Origin: Phocaeicola coprophilus
GTDB taxonomy: Bacteria > Bacteroidota > Bacteroidia > Bacteroidales > Bacteroidaceae
NCBI GenBank assembly: GCA_016900015.1
Contig: JACJJM010000006.1
Coordinates: 62,001 to 126,000 of the forward strand
Length of the DNA stretch: 64,000 nt
Direction: 5' to 3'
Position 1 is the first letter of the stretch, and each line of letters opens with the position of its first letter. The notes beneath the pieces were generated by a model. That model was given only the letters and a program-made list of their open reading frames with translations, did no database searches and was not told the origin of the DNA. Shown piece after piece: positions 32,731 through 42,441 of this stretch. Position numbers and translations under genes: made by a program.

Positions 32731-33903
32731 ATGACGAGCAATTCAATATTCAGTATGCACATCCCGACGAGGATACTCTTCGGCTGTGGCGAGTTAAAGA
32801 AGTTGGCAACTGAAAAGATGCCGGGTAAGAAAGCCCTTATCGTGATCTCCTCGGGCACATCCATGCGTAAGTACGGTTACTTGGGCAACGTGGAACGCTA
32901 TTTGAAAGAAAACGGCGTGGACAGCGTGGTCTTCGACAAGATACTTCCCAATCCCACCAAACAACATGTAATGGAGGCAGCCGAGCTCTGCCGCAAGGAA
33001 GGATGCGACATGGTCGTAGGCCTGGGCGGCGGAAGCTCCATCGATTCGGCCAAAGCCATCGCCATCATGGCCTGCAACGAAGGCGACTACTGGGACTACA
33101 TCCCCGCCGGCAGCGGTAAAGGCCGTGCCGTAGAGCGTGCGCTGCCCATCATCGCCATCCCCACTACCGCAGGCACCGGCACTGAAGCTGACCCGTGGGC
33201 CGTGATAACCAATGAAGAAGTACACGAAAAGATAGGCTTCGGAAGCCCGCTCACCTATCCCGCCATCTCCATCATCGACCCCGAACTGATGGTCTCCATC
33301 CCGCCGCAACTCACGGCTTTCCAAGGTTTCGACGCATTCTTCCACGCCGCCGAAGGTTTCATCGCCAACTGCGCCACCCCCATCAGTGACCTCTTCGCGC
33401 TTGAAGCCATCCGCCTGCTCTACAAATATCTGCCTGTGGCCGTGAAAGACGGACGCAACCTGAAAGCACGCGCCAAAGTGGCTTGGGCCAGCACCCTGGC
33501 GGGCATGGTGGAATCGACCTCATGCTGCATCTCCGAACACTCGATGGAGCACGCCATGAGCGCTTACTACCCGCAACTGCCCCACGGCGCAGGCCTCATC
33601 GCCATCAGCGAAGCCTACTTCGAGACCTTCCGCAACGACTGCATGAAACGCTACATGAAGATGGCCGATGCCATGCTGGAAGCCAAGAGCAACCGTCCGA
33701 GCGACTTCATCGATGCGCTGGTGCGCATGCAAAAAGAGTGTGACGTCTACGAGCTCAAACTCAGCGACTGGGGTCTGAAGGAAGAAGACTTCCCGAAGAT
33801 GGTCCAGAACGCCCGCGACACGATGGGCAGCCTCTTCACACTCGACCCGCGTCCGCTGACCGACGAGGAAGTGCTCGACATCTATCGGAAGTCATACAGA
33901 TGA
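32731..33903 (+). CDS. Iron-containing (group III) alcohol dehydrogenase
   Basis: A 390-residue NAD(P)-dependent dehydrogenase, probably reducing an aldehyde to an alcohol in fermentation. The nucleotide motif is GLGGGSSIDSAKAIA, followed by IAIPTTAGTGTEADPWAVI. Metal ligands are visible as Asp and His in FQGFDAFFHAAEGF, His in SEHSMEHAMSAYY and His in LPHGAGLIAISE. It resembles the butanol dehydrogenase (BdhA/YqhD) branch; the substrate cannot be named. Single gene with promoter and terminator. Confidence 0.93.
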   Translation: MTSNSIFSMHIPTRILFGCGELKKLATEKMPGKKALIVISSGTSMRKYGYLGNVERYLKENGVDSVVFDKILPNPTKQHVMEAAELCRKEGCDMVVGLGGGSSIDSAKAIAIMACNEGDYWDYIPAGSGKGRAVERALPIIAIPTTAGTGTEADPWAVITNEEVHEKIGFGSPLTYPAISIIDPELMVSIPPQLTAFQGFDAFFHAAEGFIANCATPISDLFALEAIRLLYKYLPVAVKDGRNLKARAKVAWASTLAGMVESTSCCISEHSMEHAMSAYYPQLPHGAGLIAISEAYFETFRNDCMKRYMKMADAMLEAKSNRPSDFIDALVRMQKECDVYELKLSDWGLKEEDFPKMVQNARDTMGSLFTLDPRPLTDEEVLDIYRKSYR

Positions 33904-33966
33904 CAGACACATAGGACTTCCCCGGACGAGGGGAAAGCCTGATGACATATTTATCCCGACATTCAT

Positions 33967-34010
33967 GCGGGCCGCACGCTTTTGTCCCAAGCGACAAACG
34001 TGCGGCCCGC
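33967..34010 (+). terminator. Terminator of the alcohol dehydrogenase gene
   Basis: A 12-bp perfect stem, GCGGGCCGCACG/CGTGCGGCCCGC, followed by ATTCTATTTTC. Confidence 0.85.
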
Positions 34011-34155
34011 ATTCTATTTTCATTGACCCAAAACGGAGAGAGGACAGACTCTGTAACACACATTACGCCGCCTGTCATACGTTTGTACGCAGCATGTCAC
34101 AGGGGTGATATAAACTTGTAACAGAAAGACGGTTCTTTTGCATCGGATTATATTA

Positions 34156-34284
34156 GTGCTCGACTGCGCCAATGTGGCGTGTTTCGAGCCTGACACAGAG
34201 GCTTTTGAACAGGCCATCGACAATGCAGAGACGCGCGAGGACATCATCCGCGTGTTTCAAAACACAGAACTGGTGTTCAAGTAA
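34156..34284 (+). CDS. Possible 42-residue ORF or gene remnant
   Basis: A frame starting at GTG (34156) or six codons earlier at TTG (34138), in the 350-base gap between the alcohol dehydrogenase and enolase. It encodes VLDCANVACFEPDTEAFEQA, then IDNAETREDIIRVFQNTELV and FK. The composition is protein-like: amphipathic helices, with coding-like third positions unlike the AT-rich DNA just before it. There is no ATG or Shine-Dalgarno, so it may be the C-terminal stub of a decayed gene. Not recognised. Confidence 0.3.
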   Translation: MLDCANVACFEPDTEAFEQAIDNAETREDIIRVFQNTELVFK

Positions 34285-34324
34285 GTCCGCGCTTGTCGAC
34301 GAGAACTAGTTGTTGATAAGAAGA

Positions 34325-34350
34325 GAGGGGTCGGCTCACGCCGACCCCTC
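34325..34350 (-). terminator. Terminator of enolase
   Basis: An 11-bp perfect stem, GAGGGGTCGGC/GCCGACCCCTC. The minus-strand exit TCTCTTCTTAT is T-rich and lies 12 bases after the stop codon. Confidence 0.75.
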
Positions 34351-34361
34351 TTGTGTATCAT

Positions 34362-35792
<1,431 letters not shown>

Positions 35793-36107
35793 TTATAGGA
35801 TTCCGTAGGAATTAAACATTTTAATAAAAATAATCCGCGTCCAAATCGTGTATAACTATATGACTTCCTACTTACATCGAATAAGCAAGCTCCAATGACA
35901 GTTTCGCCCTCCTTACCGGCCCTACTCTGATATGCAGGAATCACGAGGAAGGACTCATTCTTTTTCTCTTCTTGCAATTATAAATGCAAAATTTGGTGAA
36001 ATTTTGTAGAATGCCAAAATCCCATATATGTTCTATAACACAAAAAACTATCAACACCGCGCCTGCGTTCCCCACCCCGCCTGCCGAGCTTCTATCCAGG
36101 GCGGGAG

Positions 36108-36175
36108 CGGAAAGGAAGGCGTCCGTCCACGGAGTCTATTCCGTCCGCGCACGGACTCCTTTCCGCCCGCGAACG
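36108..36175. repeat. 22-bp-family intergenic repeat, locus E
   Basis: A CGGAAAGGAAGGCGTCCGTC unit at 36108 faces a TCCTTTCCG unit near 36157. Between them are degenerate copies (CACGGAGTCTATTCCGTCCG). The opposed units make a dyad of about 68 bases between the divergent enolase and accC promoters. Confidence 0.7.
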
Positions 36176-36308
36176 GCATGAAGGGGGCTTCGGGAGGGAG
36201 GTGGAAAGGCAGAATGCGGGAAGGGCTTCACGCCTCATTATCAAGAGAAAAGGAGTTTCATAAGTTTAAATATGCCTAACAAAGGACAAATATTCGGACC
36301 GTTTGTGC

Positions 36309-36316
36309 TATCTTTG
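36309..36316 (+). promoter_or_regulatory. -7 box for the carboxylase operon
   Basis: TATCTTTG (TAnnTTTG), 46 bases before the accC ATG. Confidence 0.6.
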
Positions 36317-36362
36317 CAGCTTGAATGTGCTACGGCATAAAAATATCAACAAAATACAAGAT

Positions 36363-37877
36363 ATGATACAAAAGGTTTTGGTCGCCAATCGAGGCGAGAT
36401 TGCCGTTCGTATTATGCGTTCGTGCAGAGAAATGGGCATCCGCACGGTTGCCGTATTCTCCGAAGCCGACCGGACAGCCCGTCACGTCATGTACGCCGAC
36501 GAGGCCAGTTGCATCGGTCCGGCCGCATCCCAAGAGAGTTATTTGAACATCGACAACATCATCGCCGCCGCCAAGGAACACCGGGCCGACGCCATCCACC
36601 CGGGCTACGGCTTCCTGTCGGAAAACGCCGACTTCGCACGCCGTTGCCGCGAAGAGGGCATCATCTTCATCGGCCCGGCCCCCGAGACGATGGAAGCCAT
36701 GGGTGACAAGATTTCGGCCCGCAAGCGCATGATCGCAGCCGGAGTGCCGGTCGTGCCGGGCACGGAAGAGCCCCTGCAGAGCGCCGAGGAAGCCTTGCGC
36801 GTGGCCAAGGAAATAGGTTTCCCCGTGATGCTGAAGGCCTCGATGGGCGGAGGCGGCAAGGGCATGCGCCTCATCCACTCCGAAGACGAAGTGGTCGAAG
36901 CCTATGAGACAGCCCGTTCGGAGTCGATGTCTTCGTTTGGCGACGACACGGTCTACATCGAAAAGTTCGTCGAAGAGCCCCACCACATCGAGTTCCAAAT
37001 CCTGGGCGACAATCACGGCAACGTCATCCACCTCTTTGACCGCGAATGTTCCGTCCAGCGGCGCAACCAGAAAATCGTCGAGGAGAGCCCCTCGCCCTTC
37101 CTCACGCCCGAACTGCGCCGCGAGATGGGCGAAAAAGCCGTGGCCGCCGCCCGCGCGGTGAACTACTCAGGCGCAGGCACCATCGAGTTCCTCGTCGACA
37201 AGCACCGCCACTTCTATTTTTTGGAAATGAACACCCGTCTGCAAGTCGAACACCCCATCACGGAGGAAGTCGTGGGTGTCGACCTGGTGAAGGAACAGCT
37301 CCGTGTGGCTAACGGCGAAGTGCTCCACCTCAAGCAAGACGAGCTCTACCAGCGCGGACACGCCATCGAATGCCGCATCTGCGCCGAAGACACGGAAAAC
37401 AACTTCATGCCCTCGCCGGGCATCATCCAGCAGCTCACCGAGCCGAACGGCATCGGCGTACGCATCGACAGCTACGTGTATGAGGGCTACGAGATACCTT
37501 TATATTATGACCCGATGATAGGCAAGCTCATCGTGTGGGCCACGACCCGCCAGTTTGCCATCGAACGTATGCGCCGCGTGCTCTACGAGTATAAGATTAC
37601 AGGCGTGAAGAACAACTTGAAATACCTGCGCCGCATCATGTTCACCCCCGACTTCGTACGCGGGGAATACAACACGCTCTTCATCGAGAAAAATGCCAAG
37701 ATGCTCCAACGCTCGAACTGGCACAATGAGGAGATAGAAAACATCGCCATGATGGCCGCCTACATCGACTATCTGATGAACCTCGAAGAGAACACCCCTT
37801 CCAGCACGGACGGCGACAACCGCCCCATCAGCCGCTGGAAACAGTTCGGACTGCAAAAGGGAGTGCTGAGAATCTGA
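36363..37877 (+). CDS. accC: Biotin carboxylase subunit of an acyl-CoA carboxylase
   Basis: A 504-residue ATP-grasp enzyme that carboxylates biotin on its carrier with ATP and bicarbonate. The start MIQKVLVANRGEIAVRIMRS is the conserved N-terminus; 20 upstream open codons are rejected. Signatures: IHPGYGFLSENADFA, the Gly-rich lid KASMGGGGKGMRLIHS, DRECSVQRRNQKIVEE, and YFLEMNTRLQVEHPITEEV. About 50 extra C-terminal residues beyond a minimal AccC are typical of subunits in propionyl-CoA-type complexes. First gene of a three-gene unit. Confidence 0.95.
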   Translation: MIQKVLVANRGEIAVRIMRSCREMGIRTVAVFSEADRTARHVMYADEASCIGPAASQESYLNIDNIIAAAKEHRADAIHPGYGFLSENADFARRCREEGIIFIGPAPETMEAMGDKISARKRMIAAGVPVVPGTEEPLQSAEEALRVAKEIGFPVMLKASMGGGGKGMRLIHSEDEVVEAYETARSESMSSFGDDTVYIEKFVEEPHHIEFQILGDNHGNVIHLFDRECSVQRRNQKIVEESPSPFLTPELRREMGEKAVAAARAVNYSGAGTIEFLVDKHRHFYFLEMNTRLQVEHPITEEVVGVDLVKEQLRVANGEVLHLKQDELYQRGHAIECRICAEDTENNFMPSPGIIQQLTEPNGIGVRIDSYVYEGYEIPLYYDPMIGKLIVWATTRQFAIERMRRVLYEYKITGVKNNLKYLRRIMFTPDFVRGEYNTLFIEKNAKMLQRSNWHNEEIENIAMMAAYIDYLMNLEENTPSSTDGDNRPISRWKQFGLQKGVLRI

Positions 37878-37888
37878 TAAAAAATAAA

Positions 37889-37975
37889 AAGCAGCCCCTC
37901 CCGGCCTCCCCCGAAGGGAGGAGCTGTATTGTGTAAAACCTCTCCCCTTCAGGGGGAGTCGGAGGGGGCCTTATT
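37889..37975. repeat. CCTCCCC-family inverted repeat, copy 2
   Basis: Two opposed half-elements: CCCCTCCCGGCCTCCCCCGA then AGGGAGG, and CCTCTCCCCTTCAGGGGGAG then TCGGAGGGGGCC. They fill the 106 bases between accC and the biotin carrier gene and are imperfect complements of each other. A strong mRNA stem is expected inside the operon. Confidence 0.7.
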
Positions 37976-37983
37976 TAGAGTTT

Positions 37984-38490
37984 ATGGAAATACATATAGG
38001 CGACCGCGTGGCCGACGTGACGCTGGTCAGCAAAGACGGAAACAAAGTGCAGTTCCTCATCGACGGCGTACCCTACGATGTGGACATCGTAATGGCCGAG
38101 AACGGCAGTTGCTCCATCCTGCACGGAGGCAACTCCTACAACGCCGAGCTCATCCGCAGCGACAACGGCAAGAACTACACCGTGAACACCTTCTACCGCT
38201 CCTACAACGTGGACATCGTGGACACGCAGGCCAAATACCTGCGCATGCGCAAGGGCGGCGAAGAGAAACAGGACGACAAAATCGTGGCTCCCATGCCGGG
38301 CAAGGTGGTGAAAATCCCCGTCAGCGTGGGCGACCGACTCCAGGCAGGCGACATCGTGGTGGTGCTCGAAGCCATGAAGATGCAGAGCAACTACAAAGTA
38401 AGTTCCGACTGCACCGTGCGTGAAATCCTCGTCCAGGAAGGCGACTCGGTCAACACGAACCAAGTACTTATCACATTAAACATTAATTAA
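37984..38490 (+). CDS. Biotin carboxyl carrier protein subunit
   Basis: A 168-residue protein. The N-terminal half (about 1-95) is a beta-rich linker domain (VADVTLVSKDGNKVQFLIDG; YTVNTFYRSYNVDIVDTQAK). The C-terminal half is a biotinyl domain starting KIVAPMPGKVVKIPVSVGD. The biotin-accepting Lys132 lies in VLEAMKMQSNYKV. It carries carboxybiotin between the biotin carboxylase upstream and the carboxyltransferase downstream. It could instead serve a Na+-pumping methylmalonyl-CoA decarboxylase, as in related Bacteroidetes operons; the other membrane subunits are not next to it. Confidence 0.92.
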   Translation: MEIHIGDRVADVTLVSKDGNKVQFLIDGVPYDVDIVMAENGSCSILHGGNSYNAELIRSDNGKNYTVNTFYRSYNVDIVDTQAKYLRMRKGGEEKQDDKIVAPMPGKVVKIPVSVGDRLQAGDIVVVLEAMKMQSNYKVSSDCTVREILVQEGDSVNTNQVLITLNIN

Positions 38491-38518
38491 ATAAACAGCC
38501 AGTCCCCTTCCAATCCCA

Positions 38519-38603
38519 GCCCCCTCCCGACCTCCCCCCGAAGGGGAGGCTTTTATCATACTTATTTCATAGCCTCCCCTTCGGGGGGAGGTCGGGAGGG
38601 GGC
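38519..38603. repeat. CCTCCCC-family repeat, copy 3: 33-bp perfect inverted repeat
   Basis: The left arm (38519-38551) begins GCCCCCTCCCGACCTCCCCC and ends GAAGGGGAGGCT. The right arm (38571-38603) is its exact reverse complement, ending GGGAGGGGGC. The loop is 19 AT-rich bases. Outside it CCAATCCCAGC and GCTGGGTTGGG extend the pairing. It occupies the gap between the carrier and carboxyltransferase genes and should form a very stable hairpin. Confidence 0.85.
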
Positions 38604-38633
38604 CGGAGCTGGGTTGGGAGTGGATTTTTTTCT

Positions 38634-40172
38634 ATGATTATGACACGCGAAGAAAGATACAACCAATTTGAAGAACTCGACCGTCAGGCCTCCTTGGGCG
38701 GAGGACTGGAACGCATCGAGCGCCAGCATGCAGCCGGCCGAATGACCGCCCGCGAACGCATCGACATGCTGCTTGACAAAGGCACGTTCAACGAAATAGA
38801 CAAGTTCGTCACCCACCACTGCACCAACCTGGGCATGGACAAGAGCCACCTGGCCGGCGACGGCGTGGTGTGCGGCTACGGCAAGATAGACGGCCGTCTG
38901 GTGTTCGTCTACGCCTTCGACTTCACCGTCTACGGCGGCACGCTGAGCCAGACCAATGCGGCCAAAATCGTGAAGGTGCAGAAACTCGCCCTCCAGAACG
39001 GCGCACCCATCATCGCCCTCAACGACTCCGGCGGCGCACGCATCCAGGAAGGCATCAGCAGCCTGGCCGGCTTCGGCTCCATCTTCCGCGAGAACACGCT
39101 CGCCTCGGGCGTCATCCCGCAGATTTCGGCCATCCTCGGCCCGTGTGCCGGAGGAGCCTGCTACTCACCGGCGCTGACCGACTTCATCTTCATGGTGAAG
39201 GAAAAGAGCCACATGTTCATCACCGGACCCGACGTGGTGAAGGCCGTGACCCACGAAGAAGTGGACAAGGAGCAGCTGGGCGGCGCCGACACGCACAGCT
39301 CCCGCAGCGGCGTGACACACTTCATGTGCGACACGGAGGAAGAAACCCTCATGAGCATCCGCGAACTGCTCAGCTTCCTGCCTGCCAACAATATGGAAGA
39401 AACACTCCGAAAGGCCACCAACGACGACCCGCACCGTGAGGACGAAGCCCTGCAGACCGTCGTGCCCGACGACCCGAACCAGCCCTACGACATCAAGGAC
39501 ATCATCGAGCCCGTGGTGGACGACCACTACTTCTTCGAGGTGCAACCACACTTTGCCCGCAACATCGTCATCGGCTTCGCCCGCCTGGGCGGACGCACCG
39601 TCGGCATCGTGGCCAACCAGCCCGCCTACCTGGCCGGTGTGCTCGACATCGACGCTTCGGACAAGGCTTCCCGCTTCATCCGTTTCTGCGACTGCTTCAA
39701 CATCCCCCTCGTCACCTTCGAAGACGTGCCGGGATTCCTCCCCGGGTGCGACCAGGAACACGGAGGCATCATCCGCCACGGCGCGAAGATAGTCTATGCC
39801 TACGCCGAAGCCACTGTCCCCAAGGTGACGGTCATCACCCGCAAATCCTACGGCGGAGCCTACATCGTCATGTCAAGCAAGACCATCGGGGGCGACATCA
39901 ACCTGGCCTACCCCACGGCCGAAATCGCCGTCATGGGGGCTGAAGGAGCCGTGAACATCCTCAAGCGCAAGGCCACGCCCGAAGAGAAGGCAGCCGCCAT
40001 CGAGGAATACAACACCTTCTTCTCCAACCCCTACCGCGCCGCCGAGCAAGGCCTCGTGGACGAAATCATCTATCCGCGCCAGACGCGCGCCAAGCTCATC
40101 CAGGCACTGGAGATGGCCCAGAACAAGAGCGTGCACAATCCGCCCAAGAAGCACGGCAACATGCCGCTGTAA
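38634..40172 (+). CDS. Carboxyltransferase subunit (propionyl-CoA carboxylase beta / methylmalonyl-CoA decarboxylase alpha)
   Basis: A 512-residue crotonase-fold protein that moves CO2 between carboxybiotin and an acyl-CoA. Signatures: RMTARERIDMLLDKGTFNEI, ALNDSGGARIQEGISSLAGF, LGPCAGGACYSPALTDFIFM, FEDVPGFLPGCDQEHGGIIR, KSYGGAYIVMSSKTIGGDIN. Length and motifs match PccB and MmdA. In a succinate/propionate fermenter it would interconvert propionyl-CoA and (S)-methylmalonyl-CoA. Direction and exact substrate are inference. MTREERYNQ, two codons downstream, is an alternative start. Confidence 0.93.
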   Translation: MIMTREERYNQFEELDRQASLGGGLERIERQHAAGRMTARERIDMLLDKGTFNEIDKFVTHHCTNLGMDKSHLAGDGVVCGYGKIDGRLVFVYAFDFTVYGGTLSQTNAAKIVKVQKLALQNGAPIIALNDSGGARIQEGISSLAGFGSIFRENTLASGVIPQISAILGPCAGGACYSPALTDFIFMVKEKSHMFITGPDVVKAVTHEEVDKEQLGGADTHSSRSGVTHFMCDTEEETLMSIRELLSFLPANNMEETLRKATNDDPHREDEALQTVVPDDPNQPYDIKDIIEPVVDDHYFFEVQPHFARNIVIGFARLGGRTVGIVANQPAYLAGVLDIDASDKASRFIRFCDCFNIPLVTFEDVPGFLPGCDQEHGGIIRHGAKIVYAYAEATVPKVTVITRKSYGGAYIVMSSKTIGGDINLAYPTAEIAVMGAEGAVNILKRKATPEEKAAAIEEYNTFFSNPYRAAEQGLVDEIIYPRQTRAKLIQALEMAQNKSVHNPPKKHGNMPL

Positions 40173-40187
40173 AAAATGAAAAATGAA

Positions 40188-40237
40188 GAACGAAGAATGA
40201 AGAAACGTGCTGCGGATTTATTCTTCGTTCTTATTTT
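40188..40237 (+). terminator. Terminator of the carboxylase operon
   Basis: GAACGAAGAAT (40188-40198) pairs with ATTCTTCGTTC (40220-40230), followed by TTATTTT. Confidence 0.65.
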
Positions 40238-40269
40238 AAATCCATACTTTCCAACCAACAATCCGCGCC

Positions 40270-41418
40270 ATGAAAAAACTGTTTTTCCTCCTCACGCTGG
40301 CCGCAGCGACGCTCACTGCCGCGGCCCAAAAGCAAGTGGCGTGCCACATCGAAGGCACATTCCTCTACACGCCCCGCGACACCGTCGTCCACCTTCTGCC
40401 CTTCCCGGGCGATTCCCGTTCACATCCTTTCACCGCCATCCCCGTCAAGGACGGGCACTTCGCATACGACTTCCGGACGGACGACGCCGGCGCACCTTTC
40501 AGCCTCTGGGCGAAGGACGACGAACGGATGGGATTCTGGACGCCGGGCGTATTCCTTGCCGTGGACGACACGCTGCGCTTCACCTTCGACCGCCCGCGAC
40601 GCTCGCCCGTGATGGAAGCGCGCAGTGCGGACAACCGCGAGTTGGCCGCCTTCCGCGACACGTGTAACCGGCGGTTCAACTTCCGCGAAACATTCGAAGG
40701 TCACTTTGACTTCGCATACAGTGACACGCCCCACAAACCCACTCCGGAAGAGAATGAGCAGCGCCGGGCCAACATCCTGGGACAGGATGCCTACGAGACC
40801 GACTACATCGGCCGACACACCGGACTCACGGGCCTCTACCTCATCATGGACAAGATGTTCAAATGCAAGGAAAACACGCCCGAACCTTACGTCGAGCTTT
40901 ACCGCACGCGCTATGCGCACCTCTTCCCCGAGAACAGCATGCACGCCTACATCCGTGCCATGCTGGACGTCAGGAAGGTGAAGGTGGGCGAACAACTCCC
41001 CGACCTGAATGCACCCGATGCGGACGGGCGGATGCACAGCCTGAGGGAAGAGACACGCGGACAGGTGGCATGGGTGGACTTCTGGGCATCCTGGTGCGGC
41101 CCGTGCCGGAGGGTGTCGCGTGCCATGATTCCCGTCTACGAAGCGTGGAAAGACCGCGGCTTCACCGTCGTGGGCATCTCCCGCGATAAGGACGTGAAGG
41201 ACATGCAGACGGCCATCCGAAAAGACGGTTACCCGTGGCTCAACCTCGTGCTGCTCGGCGACGACGACCAGCGCTGGTACACTCCCTTGCCACAAGCCAC
41301 AGGAGCGACCTACCTCGTCGACCGCGACGGCACGATACTGGCCATCGGTCCGACGGTGGAAGAGGTGGAAGACCTGCTCGAAAAGCTCCTCCCCGAAGAG
41401 TCTGAGACACCTCGTTAA
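40270..41418 (+). CDS. TlpA-like thiol-disulfide oxidoreductase with N-terminal extension
   Basis: A 382-residue exported protein (signal peptide MKKLFFLLTLAAATLTAAAQ). Residues 25-235 form a beta-rich then helical domain similar in layout to the DUF4369-type extensions of Bacteroides TlpA proteins. Residues 240-375 form a thioredoxin fold with WASWCGPC (Cys276, Cys279) and GATYLVDRDGTI as the cis-Pro region. Probably an envelope disulfide reductase. It stands alone 97 bases after the carboxylase operon. Confidence 0.88.
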   Translation: MKKLFFLLTLAAATLTAAAQKQVACHIEGTFLYTPRDTVVHLLPFPGDSRSHPFTAIPVKDGHFAYDFRTDDAGAPFSLWAKDDERMGFWTPGVFLAVDDTLRFTFDRPRRSPVMEARSADNRELAAFRDTCNRRFNFRETFEGHFDFAYSDTPHKPTPEENEQRRANILGQDAYETDYIGRHTGLTGLYLIMDKMFKCKENTPEPYVELYRTRYAHLFPENSMHAYIRAMLDVRKVKVGEQLPDLNAPDADGRMHSLREETRGQVAWVDFWASWCGPCRRVSRAMIPVYEAWKDRGFTVVGISRDKDVKDMQTAIRKDGYPWLNLVLLGDDDQRWYTPLPQATGATYLVDRDGTILAIGPTVEEVEDLLEKLLPEESETPR

Positions 41419-41456
41419 ATCCATTTCCGCCAAGCCTCCACAGCGTCCGGCCAAGC

Positions 41457-41522
41457 CTTCCTTTCCGCCCGACCACGGAAAGGAATCCGTCCCCGGCTAC
41501 CCTCCTTTCCGTGGTCGGGCGG
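41457..41522. repeat. 22-bp-family intergenic repeat, locus F (three units)
   Basis: TCCTTTCCGCCCGACCACGG is followed by AAAGGAATCCGTCCCCGGCT and then TCCTTTCCGTGGTCGGGCGG. The first and third units are partly complementary (CCCGACCACGG and CCGTGGTCGGG), forming a hairpin whose loop carries the middle unit. It lies in the 306-base gap before the fumarate reductase operon. Confidence 0.75.
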
Positions 41523-41630
41523 CATAGAGCCCCCGCTTGCCGGTCCTCCGGCGAGCGGGACGGCACATCCTGCATTTCCGGCTCGCCAGACCTTCTTGCG
41601 ACAGATTACAGAAATATTTCCTTAATTCTT

Positions 41631-41662
41631 TTTGTCCTATCAATCTATTTCTCTTACCTTTG
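41631..41662 (+). promoter_or_regulatory. Full Bacteroides promoter of the fumarate reductase operon
   Basis: TTTG (41631-41634) and TACCTTTG (41655-41662) are separated by 20 bases, the consensus -33/-7 architecture of Bacteroidetes primary-sigma promoters. It is the best-matching promoter in the window, 62 bases before the first gene. Confidence 0.8.
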
Positions 41663-41724
41663 CAAGGTGAATGTACCCCATGGAATCATAATTCAAACAA
41701 ATAAATAATTTAATTCATTCATTT

Positions 41725-42402
41725 ATGTGGTTAAGTAATTCATCTATTGGAAGGAAAGTGGTGATGAGCGTTACCGGAGTCGCCCTTATCCTGTTTCTAA
41801 CATTTCACATGTCGATGAACCTTGTGGCACTCTTCTCGGAGGATGCTTACAACATGGTGTGTGAATTCCTGGGAGCTAACTGGTATGCACTGGTGGCAAC
41901 GGTGGCATTGGCAGCCCTCTTCGTGATTCACATCATCTACGCGTTCTGGCTGACAATGTTGAACAGAAAGGCACGCGGCAGCGAGCGTTATGCCGTGTCG
42001 GAGAAACCGAAAACCGTGGAATGGGCATCACAAAACATGCTCGTGCTGGGCTTGGTAGTCATCCTGGGCCTCGTGCTCCACTTCGCCAACTTCTGGTACA
42101 AAATGCAGTTTGCCGAAATCATCGGCGACCATTACCTGGGCGAATTCGGCCCGACCGACGGAGCGGCCTACATCGCCTACACCTTCGCATCTCCGGTGTA
42201 TGTCATCCTCTATCTGGTGTGGCTTGTGGCCCTGTGGTTCCACCTCACGCACGGTTTCTGGAGCGCCATGCAGACCTTCGGCTGGAACAACAAGATTTGG
42301 TTCGAGCGTTGGAAAGTTATTAGCAACGTATACGCCACGCTCTTAGTCCTCGGCTTCGCCTTGGTGGTAGTGGTTTATTTCTTCAAATCGCTCTGCTGCT
42401 AA
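41725..42402 (+). CDS. frdC: Fumarate reductase/succinate dehydrogenase cytochrome b subunit
   Basis: A 225-residue integral membrane subunit with five predicted helices (GVALILFLTFHMSMNLVALF; ALVATVALAALFVIHIIYAF; MLVLGLVVILGLVLHFANFW; PVYVILYLVWLVALWFHLTH; VYATLLVLGFALVVVVYFF). His residues in these helices (FHMSMN, VIHI, VLHFAN, WFHLTHGF) suit two b-type hemes. It anchors FrdAB and passes electrons from menaquinol. The frdCAB gene order and a single large cytochrome subunit match the Bacteroidetes/epsilonproteobacterial type. Confidence 0.93.
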   Translation: MWLSNSSIGRKVVMSVTGVALILFLTFHMSMNLVALFSEDAYNMVCEFLGANWYALVATVALAALFVIHIIYAFWLTMLNRKARGSERYAVSEKPKTVEWASQNMLVLGLVVILGLVLHFANFWYKMQFAEIIGDHYLGEFGPTDGAAYIAYTFASPVYVILYLVWLVALWFHLTHGFWSAMQTFGWNNKIWFERWKVISNVYATLLVLGFALVVVVYFFKSLCC

Positions 42403-42441
42403 CATCATTGTTTTAAAACCTTTTAAATAGATAAAGATATT

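Noticed and set aside
34020-34247. A 75-codon minus-strand open frame
   Set aside because: It overlaps the alcohol dehydrogenase downstream region and the small plus-strand stub; its product is Ser/Cys-rich without pattern.
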